From contig NZ_QXJM01000029.1 of assembly GCF_003570905.1 (NCBI RefSeq), positions 186,001-250,000 on the forward strand: a DNA stretch of 64,000 nucleotides, in the 5' to 3' direction. Numbering within the stretch: the stretch's first letter is position 1; each line of letters begins with the position of its first letter. The position numbers and the translations under genes are program-made. Below are positions 18,203-28,686 of this stretch, piece by piece. The notes under the pieces were generated by a model. The model ran no database searches, was not told the DNA's origin, and saw only the letters and a list, made by a program, of their open reading frames with translations. The stretch comes from Cohnella faecalis. Lineage in GTDB: Bacteria; Bacillota; Bacilli; Paenibacillales; Paenibacillaceae.

Positions 18203-18954
18203 ATGAAAAGATTGTTGAGTCTACTATTAATGCTTGCCGTGATATCCCCCCTGTCTGCCAATGCATATGCTGATTCCAACTTTGTATCGCCTGGAATCGA
18301 TCCTCAAAAATCTTTTAAACTTGAGTAGTCACATTAAATGGCAAATGGCAATTTACGCTTTCAGATGGATCATACGTAAAAAAACCAGTAAGCAATGCGC
18401 GAGTCGAAGTCTTGTACAGAGATCAATTATACATTTGGCGTACAGTTACAAGTACGACTATAGACGCAGCAGGTAATTGGTCAGTATCCTATACTCCACC
18501 GGCCCAGTCAAATCTTTGGGAGGTTAGAGTATATTCTAAAAATTCAAATGTAAATGTCACTAACAACGGGAATACTACATATTCTAGTTACACACAGTAT
18601 ACTAATCTCTCAACCGGCGGCAACATCGGCTCATGGATTGTTGGCGCAGGCTCCGCTGAGGTAGGCTTTTGGGTGTATGACGATTTCATTACTTTTAATA
18701 ACTTTCTCTCCAACTACAAGGATCCCGGCTCAATTAGCAGAGTTAACTGGGATCCTGTCAATACTGGAGGGTCATGGTTTACCTCGAGCACAGGTACGGT
18801 TAGGTTAGGTCAGAATGCACCTGGATCAAGCAGTATATTTCATGAATTTGGAAACTACAGGATTCTGCTTCAAGCTGATTACAGCGGTTGGGGGCAACAA
18901 GAACAGTACCTTATTAAATATACAGATACGTTAATAGAACAGGGCATACAATAG
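18203..18954 (+). pseudogene. Broken secreted protein, possibly a degraded zincin metalloprotease
   Basis: ATG 18203 opens a signal peptide (MKRLLSLLLMLAVISPLSANA) but stops at TAG 18326. Adding one G at 18325 (GAG GTA) joins this to the frame ending at 18954, giving about 250 aa: a beta-rich N-terminal part (LNGKWQFTLSDGS, DAAGNWSVSYTPP), then VGFWVYDDFITFNNFL and SSSIFHEFGNYRIL. That last segment resembles a zinc protease HEFGHY motif with Asn in place of the second His, and the protein ends soon after. Codons are AT-rich compared with the neighbours, which suggests transfer. The peptidase link is inferred; the frameshift is seen directly. Confidence 0.6.
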
Positions 18955-19022
18955 AAGAGTACAGGCGCAAAACAGAATCAAATTTTTTATACGGTTTTGC
19001 AACGAAACGTGCGCGCCAATCA

Positions 19023-19061
19023 AACAAGCTGGCACCGGTACTCAACCGATGCCAGCTTGTT
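19023..19061. terminator. Stem-loop between convergent genes
   Basis: AACAAGCTGGCA and CGGT pair with ACCG and TGCCAGCTTGTT around a short loop, with one mismatch. It lies between a plus gene ending at 18954 and a minus gene ending at 19098. T-rich stretches follow only weakly on both sides, so it is a probable bidirectional terminator. Confidence 0.55.
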
Positions 19062-19097
19062 GTGTTGCACGGGCTTTTTCAATGTCCATTCAAAACG

Positions 19098-20958
19098 TTA
19101 CTTTACTCTGAAAATTTTCGTATCGTAATAATTTTTCCCGTCCAGGGTAACGTCAAAGCTTGACTTGACGAAGCCGACTCCCGTCTTCGAGGCTTGAACC
19201 GAATAAGTGCCAGGGCCGGTAACTTTGATGAAATAGCTGCCGTCGCTGTCCGTAACGACGGCGGCTCCGCCCGCGCTGACGGACACGCCCGAAGCGCCAT
19301 GGCCCGCCTTGTCGAGCACTTTTCCTTCTATATAATAGGAAGGCGCTATCGAAAACACGTCGCTCTCGATCGACTTTATATACGCCCCGTTCTGAGCGAC
19401 GAGCTTCAGTCGGACATTCCCCGCATTCACGTTGGGAACGAGCCAAGTGTACCGATTGCCGCTTATTAAGCCGGACGTTACAGGCTGCCAGCTTGTTCCG
19501 TCGACAGTGTAATAAATATCGACAGACGTTCCGGGAACGACTTTGCCTCCGAAAATAAGCCGAGCATCGTATTGAATATCATACCTGTCCCAGCCTTTAA
19601 GCTCCGCAGGCTGCGAGGTCAGCTGAAGCTGAACGCCGTCCTGATGCGAAATCCGGCTTCCTTGAACCGCAACCGTCTTGAAGCCGATATAGCCGAGATT
19701 GTCTCCCACGTACGCGGATATTTCCAAGCTTTTGCCCGATGTTCCGGGGTTCGCGACAAACTCTACCGACGTATAGTCGTCGCTGAAGCCGCTGAAATAG
19801 CCGTCCTCCGTTTTCCAGAAAAAGAAAGGCTCCGCTCCTGCTGCCCGATCGACTGCATAGTCATTGATCGTTAGTCTATATTTTCCCGCGTCTTCGTCCA
19901 GAGCTTCAATCCCGATGTCCCGAATTTGCGGAGGCGCGGCCCCTCTATCGGAGTGCTCGTTTGCTCGTACTCCACTCCGGCTTGTCTGACATATTCGTAG
20001 CCTGCTGCCGGATTCGCCAGCGACGCCGCATAAGCAAACAGATCGTCCATCGCTTTTCGGGCAAACATGCCGAACCCCGTGCCCCCGGTATGGTACTTCC
20101 AGTTATACTCCCATGTCAACCCGGAAGCGATGACCGTCCCTTTGCCAATCGGATATTCGACCAGCGTCGGGCGGTGAGTGCTTCTGCTTTGCAAAATAAT
20201 TTTGCTGCCCTCCGGCAATGTGCTCTCGTCGAATTCCCTGTGGCTGACGTATTGCGAATAGAGATCGGCATTGGTCAGTTTGACATTGTCGGTTAGTTCT
20301 CCTGTGACGATTGGATGGCTTGAGTCCGCGATAACGTTGTAATAATCGTAATTTTTCGGAGCGAACTGGACTCCGCCTGGAAGCCCTGACGCGATCGTTC
20401 CGTTGGCCCAGCCGGTGTCGCAAGCTCCCATGAGCAGCACTCCTCCGCCTTGCACATAGCCCGCAAGCTTCGCCTTCACCGAATTGTAGTCGGTATAGAA
20501 GTCCAATTTCTGATCGTTGGCTACAATGACAAGATAGTACCCCGTCAAGTCCGTGCTGGCGAACTGGCTCATCGGAATAACGGTGTAGCTCATATTCAGG
20601 CTGTCCAACACGCTTGTATTGGCTTCCGATTTCCAAGGCAGCGTTTCCTGAATGAGCAATACGCGGTTGGCGTCGCCGGACGATACGTTCGCGCTCGGGG
20701 AACGCATCGCCGGGCCGGCGAGATTGCCCGGCAGCAGCTCGTAATCGGCCGGAGCTTCATTCGAGGAAGGAACCCCGGTTGTTCGGCATTGTCCGGTTGT
20801 TCAACATCGTCCGATTGTTCCGTGGGGCTTGCCGTCGAACTCGAAGAGCTTGCCGGATCCTCGGCGCCGTTCGCTCTGGCCATGCTCGCGCTGCATAGGA
20901 CTAACGCTAAGATCATTATCATGATTAGCAATCTGGGCAATTTCATCTCTCGTATCAT
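19098..20958 (-). pseudogene. Secreted GATase-like / carboxypeptidase-regulatory domain protein, two frameshifts
   Basis: ATG 20958 follows GGAGGAG and gives a signal peptide (LIMIMILALVLCSASMARA) and a Ser/Glu-rich linker. The frame breaks at CCCC 20773-20776 and again at CCCC 19940-19943. One extra base in each run restores a protein of about 620 aa. It reads: a Rossmann-like GATase domain (VLLIQETLPWKSEAN, LAGYVQGGGVLLMGACD), an Ig-like part (GKYRLTINDYAV), a second beta domain (VDIYYTVDGTSWQPV), and a C-terminal carboxypeptidase-regulatory fold (GKVLDKAGHGASGVSVSAGG). It starts 23 bp after the SLH gene stops and is on the same strand, so they form an operon. Two G/C-run deletions could be sequencing error. 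Confidence 0.7.
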
Positions 20959-20980
20959 GGAATACTCCTCCGAAAATGAT

Positions 20981-23900
20981 TTATTTCAAAAAATCGACGA
21001 TCCATTTGCACGACTCCGCACGCGTCAGATGGCTTAGAGGTTCGAACTTGTTAACAAGCTGTCCACTGGAATAGTAGACTTTGCCTTGCGCGATATTGTT
21101 CAAGTTCAACAGGGTGACCGCACTTTGATATTTTGTCTGAATTGCGCCTATATCCGAATAAGGCGGCGTTGCGGCATTGTTTTGGATCAACGGTTTGATT
21201 CCGTTTGCTTGAGTGGACGACATGATCGTCCATAAAAGATAAGCGGCCTCTTCCCTCGTTACCTCTTCGTTGGGCTTGAACAAGCCGCCCGCGGCGTCCC
21301 CGGGCTCGACCCACCCGCGAGCCAACGCAAGTCCGATATTTCGCCAAGCCCAATGATTCGTCAAATCCGTATACTTGTCGGCTTCGGCTTTGGCCAAGCT
21401 ATAATCGCCTTCCCAGCGCGCTTCCGTCTCCGACGCTTTCATCGCCATCGTAATAAGCTCGGCCTTCGTAATGCCGTTGGCCGGGTGGAACAGGCCGTCG
21501 GCGTAGCCGCTTGCGATTCCAAGGAACTTGGCCGTTTTGACTTCCCGGGCGAACCACATATTGCCGCTTACATCGCCGAAATTGTTGCTTGGGAACAAGA
21601 ACGCATCGGGATAGTTGTCTTGCATATTCACCTTCCCGGTCGCAGGAGACTGGGAGCTTGCGTCAATTTCCACAAACTCGGTCTTTACTTTGACAGCCAA
21701 CTGATTGTAGATATTGAAGGACTTGAGCGTGTACTCGATGAAATCCCCTTTTGGCGTCTCCGTTGCGGTAAACTCGTGCTTAACCTCCGTACCTTTTTGC
21801 CCTGCAAAATGAATAATGGTCCATTCGTCTTTCTTCTCTTTGGGAACCGTGAGCTTGATTACCGTTTGCACCCCTGTACGGCTTCCCCACAATTCCGTTG
21901 CGCTGCGGGTTTCGGTAATCGTTGCCTTTGTGTTTTTGCTGGAATCGTATTGCCGGTCGAACGTCTCTTTATATTTGCGCATGTCAAATACTAAAAATCT
22001 TCGATAAGTGACCTTATTTCCGTCGTATGTCTTATCGGATGAATATACCGAGGTGCCGTTGTAAGCCAGATCGTACTCGTATTTCCATTCGTCCTTCAGC
22101 TTGCTTCCGTCTGTCAATCGGTCGAGCGTAATCGCTCTTGTCGGGTCAAGCTTGTGATTCGAGTCGTATGCTTGAAGGTCGATTCGAACGGGCTGGCCGT
22201 TTCTCGACTGTTTGTTGTACCCGTAAATCAGAACGGGGTGGTACGTATGAGTCAGCTCGTTCGCTTTGCTCGCATTCTCGTAGCTTTGTCCGAAATCGAT
22301 ATAGACAGGGTAACCCGCATCCAGTTGATCGGTTATAAAGTCTACGTCGTTGGAAGATAAGTAGTTGAAGCCGTCGGACTTAACGCTTTTGGAAGCGTCG
22401 TTCCGATTGAACAGATCGCTGTAAGCGGTCATTTCCCCCATACCGCGCAGCCACCAGAACGCAATCAGCTTCTTCACCGATTCCGTCGGGTCCAGCTTGG
22501 CAATTTCCCGGTTGTTCGTTTGCAAAATATCGCCGTCAGCGAACAAATCGTACGCCGTCGATTGTCCGTTAAAGCTGAACGGTTCGTTTTTGTCGTCCAG
22601 ACTTTTCTCGAAAGCGTTTATTTCTACGGATGAAGGCAGAAGCCCCGCAAAGTTCATGGCGGCTGCAGCTGCGAAGCCTGCGCTATGTGCGCTCAACGTC
22701 CCATAAGGGCCGACCGCAAAATTAATAAATTTGAAGCCGTGCTTGGAAATATCGAAGCCCTTTACCGTCCGGGTAAACATATTGAGAGGGGGGCTTATTC
22801 CGGCTTGTGCAGCTGCGGGTACGAAAAAGCTGAAGTCGTTCTTGAGCTCGCCCAGAGCGATATCGTAGGAGCCCGGATTCGCGGCGACAGCCGCTTTGCC
22901 CGCGCCTGCGGCGGCCAATTGCTCGATTCCGCCGTAATCCTCGGGGCTGTTGGAATAGCCTGTAACATAAACGACGATTCCTTGGCTGCGGGCCGCCTTG
23001 ATTTGAGCCGTCAAAGCCGTTCGATCCGCCGCATTATAGGCTGCCGATAGAACGATCAGCACTTTTCCTTTGGCGGACGAACCTCCCGACAGAAGTTGAA
23101 TGCCTTTTCCGACCAACGCTCCCAAATCGCCCGTTCCCGGATCGGGCTTATACTGAGCATCCTCGAACGTATATCCCAACAGTTCCTTATCGCCGCTGTC
23201 CTGCTCAAGCGTCTCGATAGCCGGATTCGCTCGAACGATCGACACGGACGAGCCTTCCGGCAGCTCGGCCAGCGTATTCCGAAGCCCATCTTTCGAGGCG
23301 AAGCCGGGGTCGCGATCGTATAAGCTTTGCGTCATATCCAAGGCGTATACGACATCGAAGGCTTTTGTCGCGTTGACAGACAGAGAGGAGCTTGCCGCCG
23401 CATATACAGTTTTGGGATCGAAAACATCGTTGTCTTCGGCCGTCACCCATCGATTTGCCGTGTCGACAGCGGATTGAGGCAGCTTTACAAAAACTTTCCG
23501 ATCGTTATCGAATTTGTATACTAGCAGATCTTGCGCCGAAATTCCTTTTGCGGCAAGCTCTGCCGTCTCATAGCGGAATTTGATTACAGCTTTGTCCGCA
23601 TGCTCAGAGCTTGTCAGAACGACCGGAGTTCCGATGACGTTCTTGAAGGAAGCGAACAGCGGATTGTCCGATACTCGCAACGTATTGTAATAGAGGTTGC
23701 CTGCCCCGGTGACGGTCGCCGATGCCGCGTTACTGTTATCCAAAGCCAGATTCACAGTGAACTTCTTGTTGGCGGGAATATCCGCTGTCAACGGATTCGT
23801 TCCTAGGCTTGCTTCCGCTCCATCGTATACTCCGTCTCCATCGGTATCCTTAGCGCACGGATTCGTATGGAGCTGAACCTCCCGGGAATCCGACAAGCCG

Positions 23901-25834
23901 TCGTGATCCGTATCCTTGCTCCAAGGGCTCGTGCCCAATGCTATTTCTTCGGAGTTCATCAAAACATCTCCGTCGGTATCCTCGTTCGGATCCAACTGCC
24001 CGTATGGATCGGTCGTATCGCTGAGAGGTACGACATTGATAACAATCGTCTTCCGCTCGGTTTGACCCGCCGACGTTGTTACCGTTACGGCAATTTCGCA
24101 GAACCCGTATTGCTCCGGCGCCGTCCAAATAACCGAGCCGCCTGTTCCGGCAATGGTTCCTTTGTCGGCGGACCATGCGTAGGAGACAATGTCGCCCTCA
24201 TTCGCTACGACTGCGTGCAATCCGACTTGATCGTTCGGATGGACGATCTTATTATCCCGCTCGATGGCTTGAATCGCGTCGGCGCTTATCACCGTGACCG
24301 CAGACTGTGCCGTATAGCCGCCGTCCTCGGTCACAGCCTTGATCGTTGCGGAGCCCGGCGAGACCGCTGTGACAAGTCCGTCCTGTGTCACGGAGGCAAT
24401 GGCAGGATCGCTTGAGCTCCATACGACTTTTTTGTTGGAGCTGTTGCTTGGAGTGTAAATAACCGTAAGCTGCTCTTGCTTGCCTGCCTGCAATTTCAAA
24501 CTCGGCTTATTCAGCATAATTCCGGCAACCGGCACGCGCGTCGTAAGCTGCAATGTTCCTTTTATGCCGTTAGCGGAAGTCGCCGTAACGGTTGCCGTCT
24601 CCGCTGCGGAATTGCTCGCTTGAACAACCGTCTCCCCTTTGGAATCCGTAACGGAGGTAGAAGGCAGCGCAACGCTTCCGGTTCGCGACCAGAGGATCGT
24701 TTGATTCGGAACTCCGTTGCCGTTCAAGTCCATCAGTTTAGCTTTTATACTTACGGTTTGCCCGACAGCTATTTGCGGCGTATCCGTTTGTAGAACAAGC
24801 GATGCCGGCTGACCGGGCAAAAACTGAACGGTTGCCGTTCCTTTAGCCGAGTAGCCGTTCAACGATGCCGTAACCACAACCGTCTCCGCTTTTTGATTCG
24901 ATACGGTTATTTGAGCTTGGCCGTTGGCGTCCGTATTTACGACTGCGGGAACGACGGCGCTTCCTGTGCTGGTGACGTTAACGGGGAAGCCCTTCAACGG
25001 GCTGCCGAATTTATCCGACGCTCGAACGGTCAGATTGACCGCCGTTCCCGCCGTTGCGGAAGCCGAGGAAGGCGTCAACGTCAATTGCGGCGGAAGCCCA
25101 AGCGTATAGTTCAGATTGAAATTGTTGTCCCAATAGGTAACTCCGTTCGCGATAAAAGCGACGACATATTTCAGCTCCTGTGTATTAGGTGGAATGTTGA
25201 TTTGGAAATCCCAATATTCCAGACTGTTGTTGCTCTGAGGAAGCATTTCGGCAAAAGCTGCTTCTCTCTCTTGAAAAGTGGCCCAATTGTCGGTCGTATA
25301 CTTGATTTTCACCTTTTTGGCGTATGCGACGTTCTTCAGATAGATTCTGCCGGAGAACGAATTCGACGGACCGATTCCGGCTTCGTCCAACGCCAAGTAG
25401 GATTTGGCCAAAAGCCGGTCGGGAACCGAGCCGCCCCCAATGCGGTAATCCTGGTTGTTGTTGTTATCCCAATACGTCTGTCCGTTAACGACGTATTTGA
25501 CGACAAATTGGATCTGCTTGCCGGGTTCGTTAATCGTTTTTTTGAACGTCCACGCTTCCAAATTTCCTTCCGTCTTGCCGGCGTAGGTCGCCGGAATATC
25601 GCTCCATTGCCCGTTTCCGGTAGAATAATGAATATAGACCTCTTTCTGATAGGCGACATTGTTTACCTCGACGGCACCGCTGAATTCGTAGCATGCGGAC
25701 TGACAGCCCGCGGCTGCTTTCGCAAACAACAGCTTGACTTGATTCGTTTCGGCATAAGCCGTTCCGACGAATGCGCTTGGCGCCAATGACACCAGCAAAG
25801 CGCAAACGAGCAACCACATCGTTATTTTTTTCAA
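20981..25834 (-). CDS. 1617-aa S-layer-anchored multidomain surface protein
   Basis: TTG 25834 has GGGAG 9 nt upstream and gives a signal peptide (KKITMWLLVCALLVSLAPSA). In order: two CBM21-like modules (each ending in YWDNN), two Big_1-type Ig domains, a Big_2 domain (VVWSSSDPAIASVTQDG), a PKD-like part, Asp-rich calcium repeats (DTDGDGVYDGAE), a VWA-like domain (FDVVYALDMTQSL), a region resembling a C39/papain-like fold (HTYHPVLIYGYN), and three C-terminal SLH motifs. It should bind glycans and sit on the S-layer. The would-be catalytic Cys region reads SAHSAGFAAAAAMNF, so peptidase activity is doubtful. Domain calls are from motif reading only. Confidence 0.8.
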   Translation of the reverse strand: MKKITMWLLVCALLVSLAPSAFVGTAYAETNQVKLLFAKAAAGCQSACYEFSGAVEVNNVAYQKEVYIHYSTGNGQWSDIPATYAGKTEGNLEAWTFKKTINEPGKQIQFVVKYVVNGQTYWDNNNNQDYRIGGGSVPDRLLAKSYLALDEAGIGPSNSFSGRIYLKNVAYAKKVKIKYTTDNWATFQEREAAFAEMLPQSNNSLEYWDFQINIPPNTQELKYVVAFIANGVTYWDNNFNLNYTLGLPPQLTLTPSSASATAGTAVNLTVRASDKFGSPLKGFPVNVTSTGSAVVPAVVNTDANGQAQITVSNQKAETVVVTASLNGYSAKGTATVQFLPGQPASLVLQTDTPQIAVGQTVSIKAKLMDLNGNGVPNQTILWSRTGSVALPSTSVTDSKGETVVQASNSAAETATVTATSANGIKGTLQLTTRVPVAGIMLNKPSLKLQAGKQEQLTVIYTPSNSSNKKVVWSSSDPAIASVTQDGLVTAVSPGSATIKAVTEDGGYTAQSAVTVISADAIQAIERDNKIVHPNDQVGLHAVVANEGDIVSYAWSADKGTIAGTGGSVIWTAPEQYGFCEIAVTVTTSAGQTERKTIVINVVPLSDTTDPYGQLDPNEDTDGDVLMNSEEIALGTSPWSKDTDHDGLSDSREVQLHTNPCAKDTDGDGVYDGAEASLGTNPLTADIPANKKFTVNLALDNSNAASATVTGAGNLYYNTLRVSDNPLFASFKNVIGTPVVLTSSEHADKAVIKFRYETAELAAKGISAQDLLVYKFDNDRKVFVKLPQSAVDTANRWVTAEDNDVFDPKTVYAAASSSLSVNATKAFDVVYALDMTQSLYDRDPGFASKDGLRNTLAELPEGSSVSIVRANPAIETLEQDSGDKELLGYTFEDAQYKPDPGTGDLGALVGKGIQLLSGGSSAKGKVLIVLSAAYNAADRTALTAQIKAARSQGIVVYVTGYSNSPEDYGGIEQLAAAGAGKAAVAANPGSYDIALGELKNDFSFFVPAAAQAGISPPLNMFTRTVKGFDISKHGFKFINFAVGPYGTLSAHSAGFAAAAAMNFAGLLPSSVEINAFEKSLDDKNEPFSFNGQSTAYDLFADGDILQTNNREIAKLDPTESVKKLIAFWWLRGMGEMTAYSDLFNRNDASKSVKSDGFNYLSSNDVDFITDQLDAGYPVYIDFGQSYENASKANELTHTYHPVLIYGYNKQSRNGQPVRIDLQAYDSNHKLDPTRAITLDRLTDGSKLKDEWKYEYDLAYNGTSVYSSDKTYDGNKVTYRRFLVFDMRKYKETFDRQYDSSKNTKATITETRSATELWGSRTGVQTVIKLTVPKEKKDEWTIIHFAGQKGTEVKHEFTATETPKGDFIEYTLKSFNIYNQLAVKVKTEFVEIDASSQSPATGKVNMQDNYPDAFLFPSNNFGDVSGNMWFAREVKTAKFLGIASGYADGLFHPANGITKAELITMAMKASETEARWEGDYSLAKAEADKYTDLTNHWAWRNIGLALARGWVEPGDAAGGLFKPNEEVTREEAAYLLWTIMSSTQANGIKPLIQNNAATPPYSDIGAIQTKYQSAVTLLNLNNIAQGKVYYSSGQLVNKFEPLSHLTRAESCKWIVDFLK

Positions 25835-26222
25835 TGTCTTAATCTCCCTTAATTTTTCAATAGAATATGCAAACGATTGCACAAACTCGCAAACCAAACA
25901 AGCGGACTTCGCTCCGATCTCCTTGCGCTGTCCTCCTCCTTATCTCAAAACTTCTATTCCAAAAGTCACTATTTCATTCCTCCTCGTTTATAGTATTTAT
26001 TGTAAAATACTTCTATAGAAAACCATCAATATCGACAACCGTCAACATAATTGACAATCAATCCCATTAAATAACAGAATACTACCTGTTTCGACACGCC
26101 GAAATCCCCTCCTTTCGGCCCTCTTAAGCCTTTCTTTTTTAGGCACGTCAATGAGCCTTCCCGCATATATATAGGTTGGTGAATTCCATCTCCGCCCGGC
26201 GGACAAGGGGGTTGGTTGACGA
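25835..26222. other. Intergenic region between divergent SLH and spoVR genes
   Basis: 388 bp, AT-rich in the middle (25960-26070), with no plausible gene on either strand. It must hold the divergent promoters. I see several TTGAtA/TAcAAT-like hexamers but none with good spacing, and no recognisable riboswitch. Confidence 0.5.
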
Positions 26223-27626
26223 ATGCGTCTGCTTGACGAGCATAAGGAACTGGAACGCTCCATTGAAGAAATTACCGAGATCGCGCAGAGCTTCGGTCTC
26301 GATTTTTTTCCGATGCGTTACGAAATATGCCCGTCGGACATTATTTACACGTTCGGAGCTTACGGAATGCCGACAAGGTTCAATCATTGGAGCTTTGGAA
26401 AAACGTTCAATAGAATGAAAATGCAATACGATTTCGGCTTGAGCAAAATTTACGAGCTCGTCATCAATTCGAATCCTTGTTACGCCTTTTTGCTCGACGG
26501 CAATTCGCTCGTGCAGAACAAGCTGATCGTCGCCCACGTGCTCGCCCATTGCGATTTTTTCAAAAACAACGCCCGTTTTTCCGTCTCCAATCGCAACATG
26601 GTCGAGAGCATGTCGGCTGCCGCCGAGCGTATCAGCCAATACGAGATCGAATACGGGACGGAGACGGTCGAGCGGTTTCTGGACGCGGTTATGGCCGTGC
26701 AGGAGCACGTCGATCCCGGCATTCACAAGCCCTACGGTCTCGATAAAAGAAGGTATATGGAATGGCAGAGCCGCCGGGACAAGGAGGATGAGCGAACGAC
26801 CAAGAACGCTACCCCTTACGACGATTTGTGGGGTTTGGAGCCCTCTGCTCCAGACACTGAGGCAGCCCGTCCCGAACCGAGTTCGGATAATCGCAAATTC
26901 CCTCCTCGTCCGGAAAAGGACGTCGTCTGGTTCATTCAAGAGTTTTCGCCGTTCATGGAAGACTGGCAGCGCGACGTTATGAGCATGCTTCGCGAGGAGA
27001 TGCTCTACTTCTGGCCGCAAATCGAGACGAAAATCATGAACGAGGGCTGGGCGACCTTCTGGCATCAACGCATTATGCGAGAGCTTAGCTTGACGAGCGA
27101 GGAGACGATCGAATACGCCAAGCTGAATTCCGCGGTCGTGCAGCCGTCTCGCTCCTCCATTAACCCCTACTACCTCGGACTCAAAATATTCGAGGATATT
27201 GAGAAACGGTTCGGCAGGGAGCGCATATTCGAAGTCCGGGAGCTTGATTCGGATATTTCCTTCCTGCGGAATTACTTAACGAAGGAATTGACGGATGAGC
27301 TGGACATGTACGTGTTCGAAAAGAAAGGGCCGGAATGGCAAATTACCGATAAAACGTGGGAAAGCATTCGCGATCAGCTCGTTTTTTCGAGAGTTAACGG
27401 AGGATTTCCGCATCTGGAAGTAACAGACGGAGATTATCAGCGCAACGGGGAGCTGGTCATTACCCATCGATTCGAAGGCACCGAGCTGGATTTGAAATAC
27501 GTCGAGCGCACGCTGCCCTATCTCGTTCAGCTATGGGGCAAGCAAGTCCATCTGGAGACGGTAGTCGACGACAAGAGCGTCTTGTTCAGCTGCGACGGCA
27601 AAAAAACATCCCGCAAAAATGCTTAA
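26223..27626 (+). CDS. spoVR: SpoVR family protein
   Basis: 467 aa, full length for SpoVR. Recognisable segments are [22 protein letters not shown] near the N-terminus, [48 protein letters not shown], and a C-terminal [17 protein letters not shown]. SpoVR is needed for spore cortex formation in Bacillus and is often linked with PrkA and YhbH. Here prkA lies 26 kb away and no yhbH is in the window. The gene stands alone between divergent and co-directional neighbours. Confidence 0.9.
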   Translation: MRLLDEHKELERSIEEITEIAQSFGLDFFPMRYEICPSDIIYTFGAYGMPTRFNHWSFGKTFNRMKMQYDFGLSKIYELVINSNPCYAFLLDGNSLVQNKLIVAHVLAHCDFFKNNARFSVSNRNMVESMSAAAERISQYEIEYGTETVERFLDAVMAVQEHVDPGIHKPYGLDKRRYMEWQSRRDKEDERTTKNATPYDDLWGLEPSAPDTEAARPEPSSDNRKFPPRPEKDVVWFIQEFSPFMEDWQRDVMSMLREEMLYFWPQIETKIMNEGWATFWHQRIMRELSLTSEETIEYAKLNSAVVQPSRSSINPYYLGLKIFEDIEKRFGRERIFEVRELDSDISFLRNYLTKELTDELDMYVFEKKGPEWQITDKTWESIRDQLVFSRVNGGFPHLEVTDGDYQRNGELVITHRFEGTELDLKYVERTLPYLVQLWGKQVHLETVVDDKSVLFSCDGKKTSRKNA

Positions 27627-27650
27627 GGCTTCCTGTTTTGGTTTAACCTA

Positions 27651-27670
27651 CTCCTAGAACCAACTAGGAG
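27651..27670 (+). promoter_or_regulatory. Inverted repeat over the SDR ribosome binding site
   Basis: CTCCTAG (27651-27657), a 6-nt loop, and CTAGGAG (27664-27670) form a perfect stem. The 3' arm supplies AGGAG, the start of the Shine-Dalgarno of the gene at 27685. In RNA the hairpin would mask it. It is not followed by T, so it is not a terminator. Confidence 0.5.
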
Positions 27671-27684
27671 AGGTGTGTCGCGAT

Positions 27685-28542
27685 ATGTCCAAACCAAGCT
27701 CATTTCCTCCGCAGCATCAGACGGTCCAACCGGGCATACAAGCGTATATGAATCCGCTGCCAGAAACGGAGCTGCCCTCTTACACTCCTTCCGGGAAGCT
27801 GAAAGGCAAAGTCGCTGTCGTTAGCGGCGGAGACAGCGGGATCGGGCGATCCGTCTCGATTTATTTCGCCAAGGAAGGCGCCAACGTCGCCGTTCTCTAT
27901 TTGAACGAGGAAGCGGACGCCCAGGAAACGAAAAAGCAAATCGAAGCCGAGGGACGCCGCTGTTTCCTCCTGTCGGGAGACATCGGCGATCCCGCATACT
28001 GCAAGAGAGCGGTGGAAGAGACGGTCCGTACGTTCGGCCGGCTCGACATCGTCGTCAACAACGCGGCCGAGCAGCATCCTCTGGACAAGCTGGAGCAGAT
28101 TACGCCGGAGCAGCTTGAGAAAACGTTCCGCACGAACGTATTCGGCATGTTCTACTTGACGCAAGCGGCTCTTCCGCACTTAAAAGCCGGGTCGGCGATC
28201 ATTAACACAACATCCGTTACCGCATACCGAGGCAGCCCGGGATTGCTCGATTATTCCGCTTCGAAGGGAGCGCAAGTCGCTTTCACGCGATCGCTGTCCA
28301 TGAATCTGACAGGCCAAGGCATTCGCGTGAACGCCGTCGCTCCCGGCCCGATCTGGACGCCTCTCATTCCGGCGACTTTCGACGCTCAGAAGGTGGCCGC
28401 ATTCGGAGCCGACACGCCCATGGGACGCGCCGGGCAGCCGGACGAAATCGCCCCTGCCTACGTCTATTTGGCCGGCGAGGACTCCTCTTACATGTCCGGG
28501 CAAGTGCTCCACGTCAACGGCGGCGAGATTATTAACGGCTAG
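27685..28542 (+). CDS. Short-chain dehydrogenase/reductase (SDR)
   Basis: 285 aa. The cofactor site is VVSGGDSGIGRSV (about 45-57), followed by NNAAEQH. The catalytic set is Ser177, Tyr190 and Lys194 (TTSVTAYRGSPGLLDYSASK), and the C-terminus is MSGQVLHVNGGEIING. The N-terminal extension (about 40 residues, Pro/Gln-rich) is typical of YhdF/YdaD-like Bacillus oxidoreductases linked to general stress. The substrate is unknown. ATG 27685 is preferred to GTG 27673, which overlaps the Shine-Dalgarno. Confidence 0.85.
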   Translation: MSKPSSFPPQHQTVQPGIQAYMNPLPETELPSYTPSGKLKGKVAVVSGGDSGIGRSVSIYFAKEGANVAVLYLNEEADAQETKKQIEAEGRRCFLLSGDIGDPAYCKRAVEETVRTFGRLDIVVNNAAEQHPLDKLEQITPEQLEKTFRTNVFGMFYLTQAALPHLKAGSAIINTTSVTAYRGSPGLLDYSASKGAQVAFTRSLSMNLTGQGIRVNAVAPGPIWTPLIPATFDAQKVAAFGADTPMGRAGQPDEIAPAYVYLAGEDSSYMSGQVLHVNGGEIING

Positions 28543-28598
28543 CACCCGAAAGCGTCCGCTGCTCCATCGAGCCCTGCCTGAAAAGGGGGATTCGCACG

Positions 28599-28643
28599 AA
28601 ATAAGCCTCCATCCCACTGAGCCGTGGTTATGGAGGCTTATTT
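28599..28643. terminator. Bidirectional terminator
   Basis: AAATAAGCCTCCAT (28599-28612) and ATGGAGGCTTATTT (28630-28643) form a 14-bp perfect stem between two convergent genes. T-rich sequence follows on the plus strand (TTATTTGTTT). Confidence 0.75.
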
Positions 28644-28686
28644 GTTTGGATTGAGCAGGCTTAACGCTTTCTTCGATATTAGCAGC

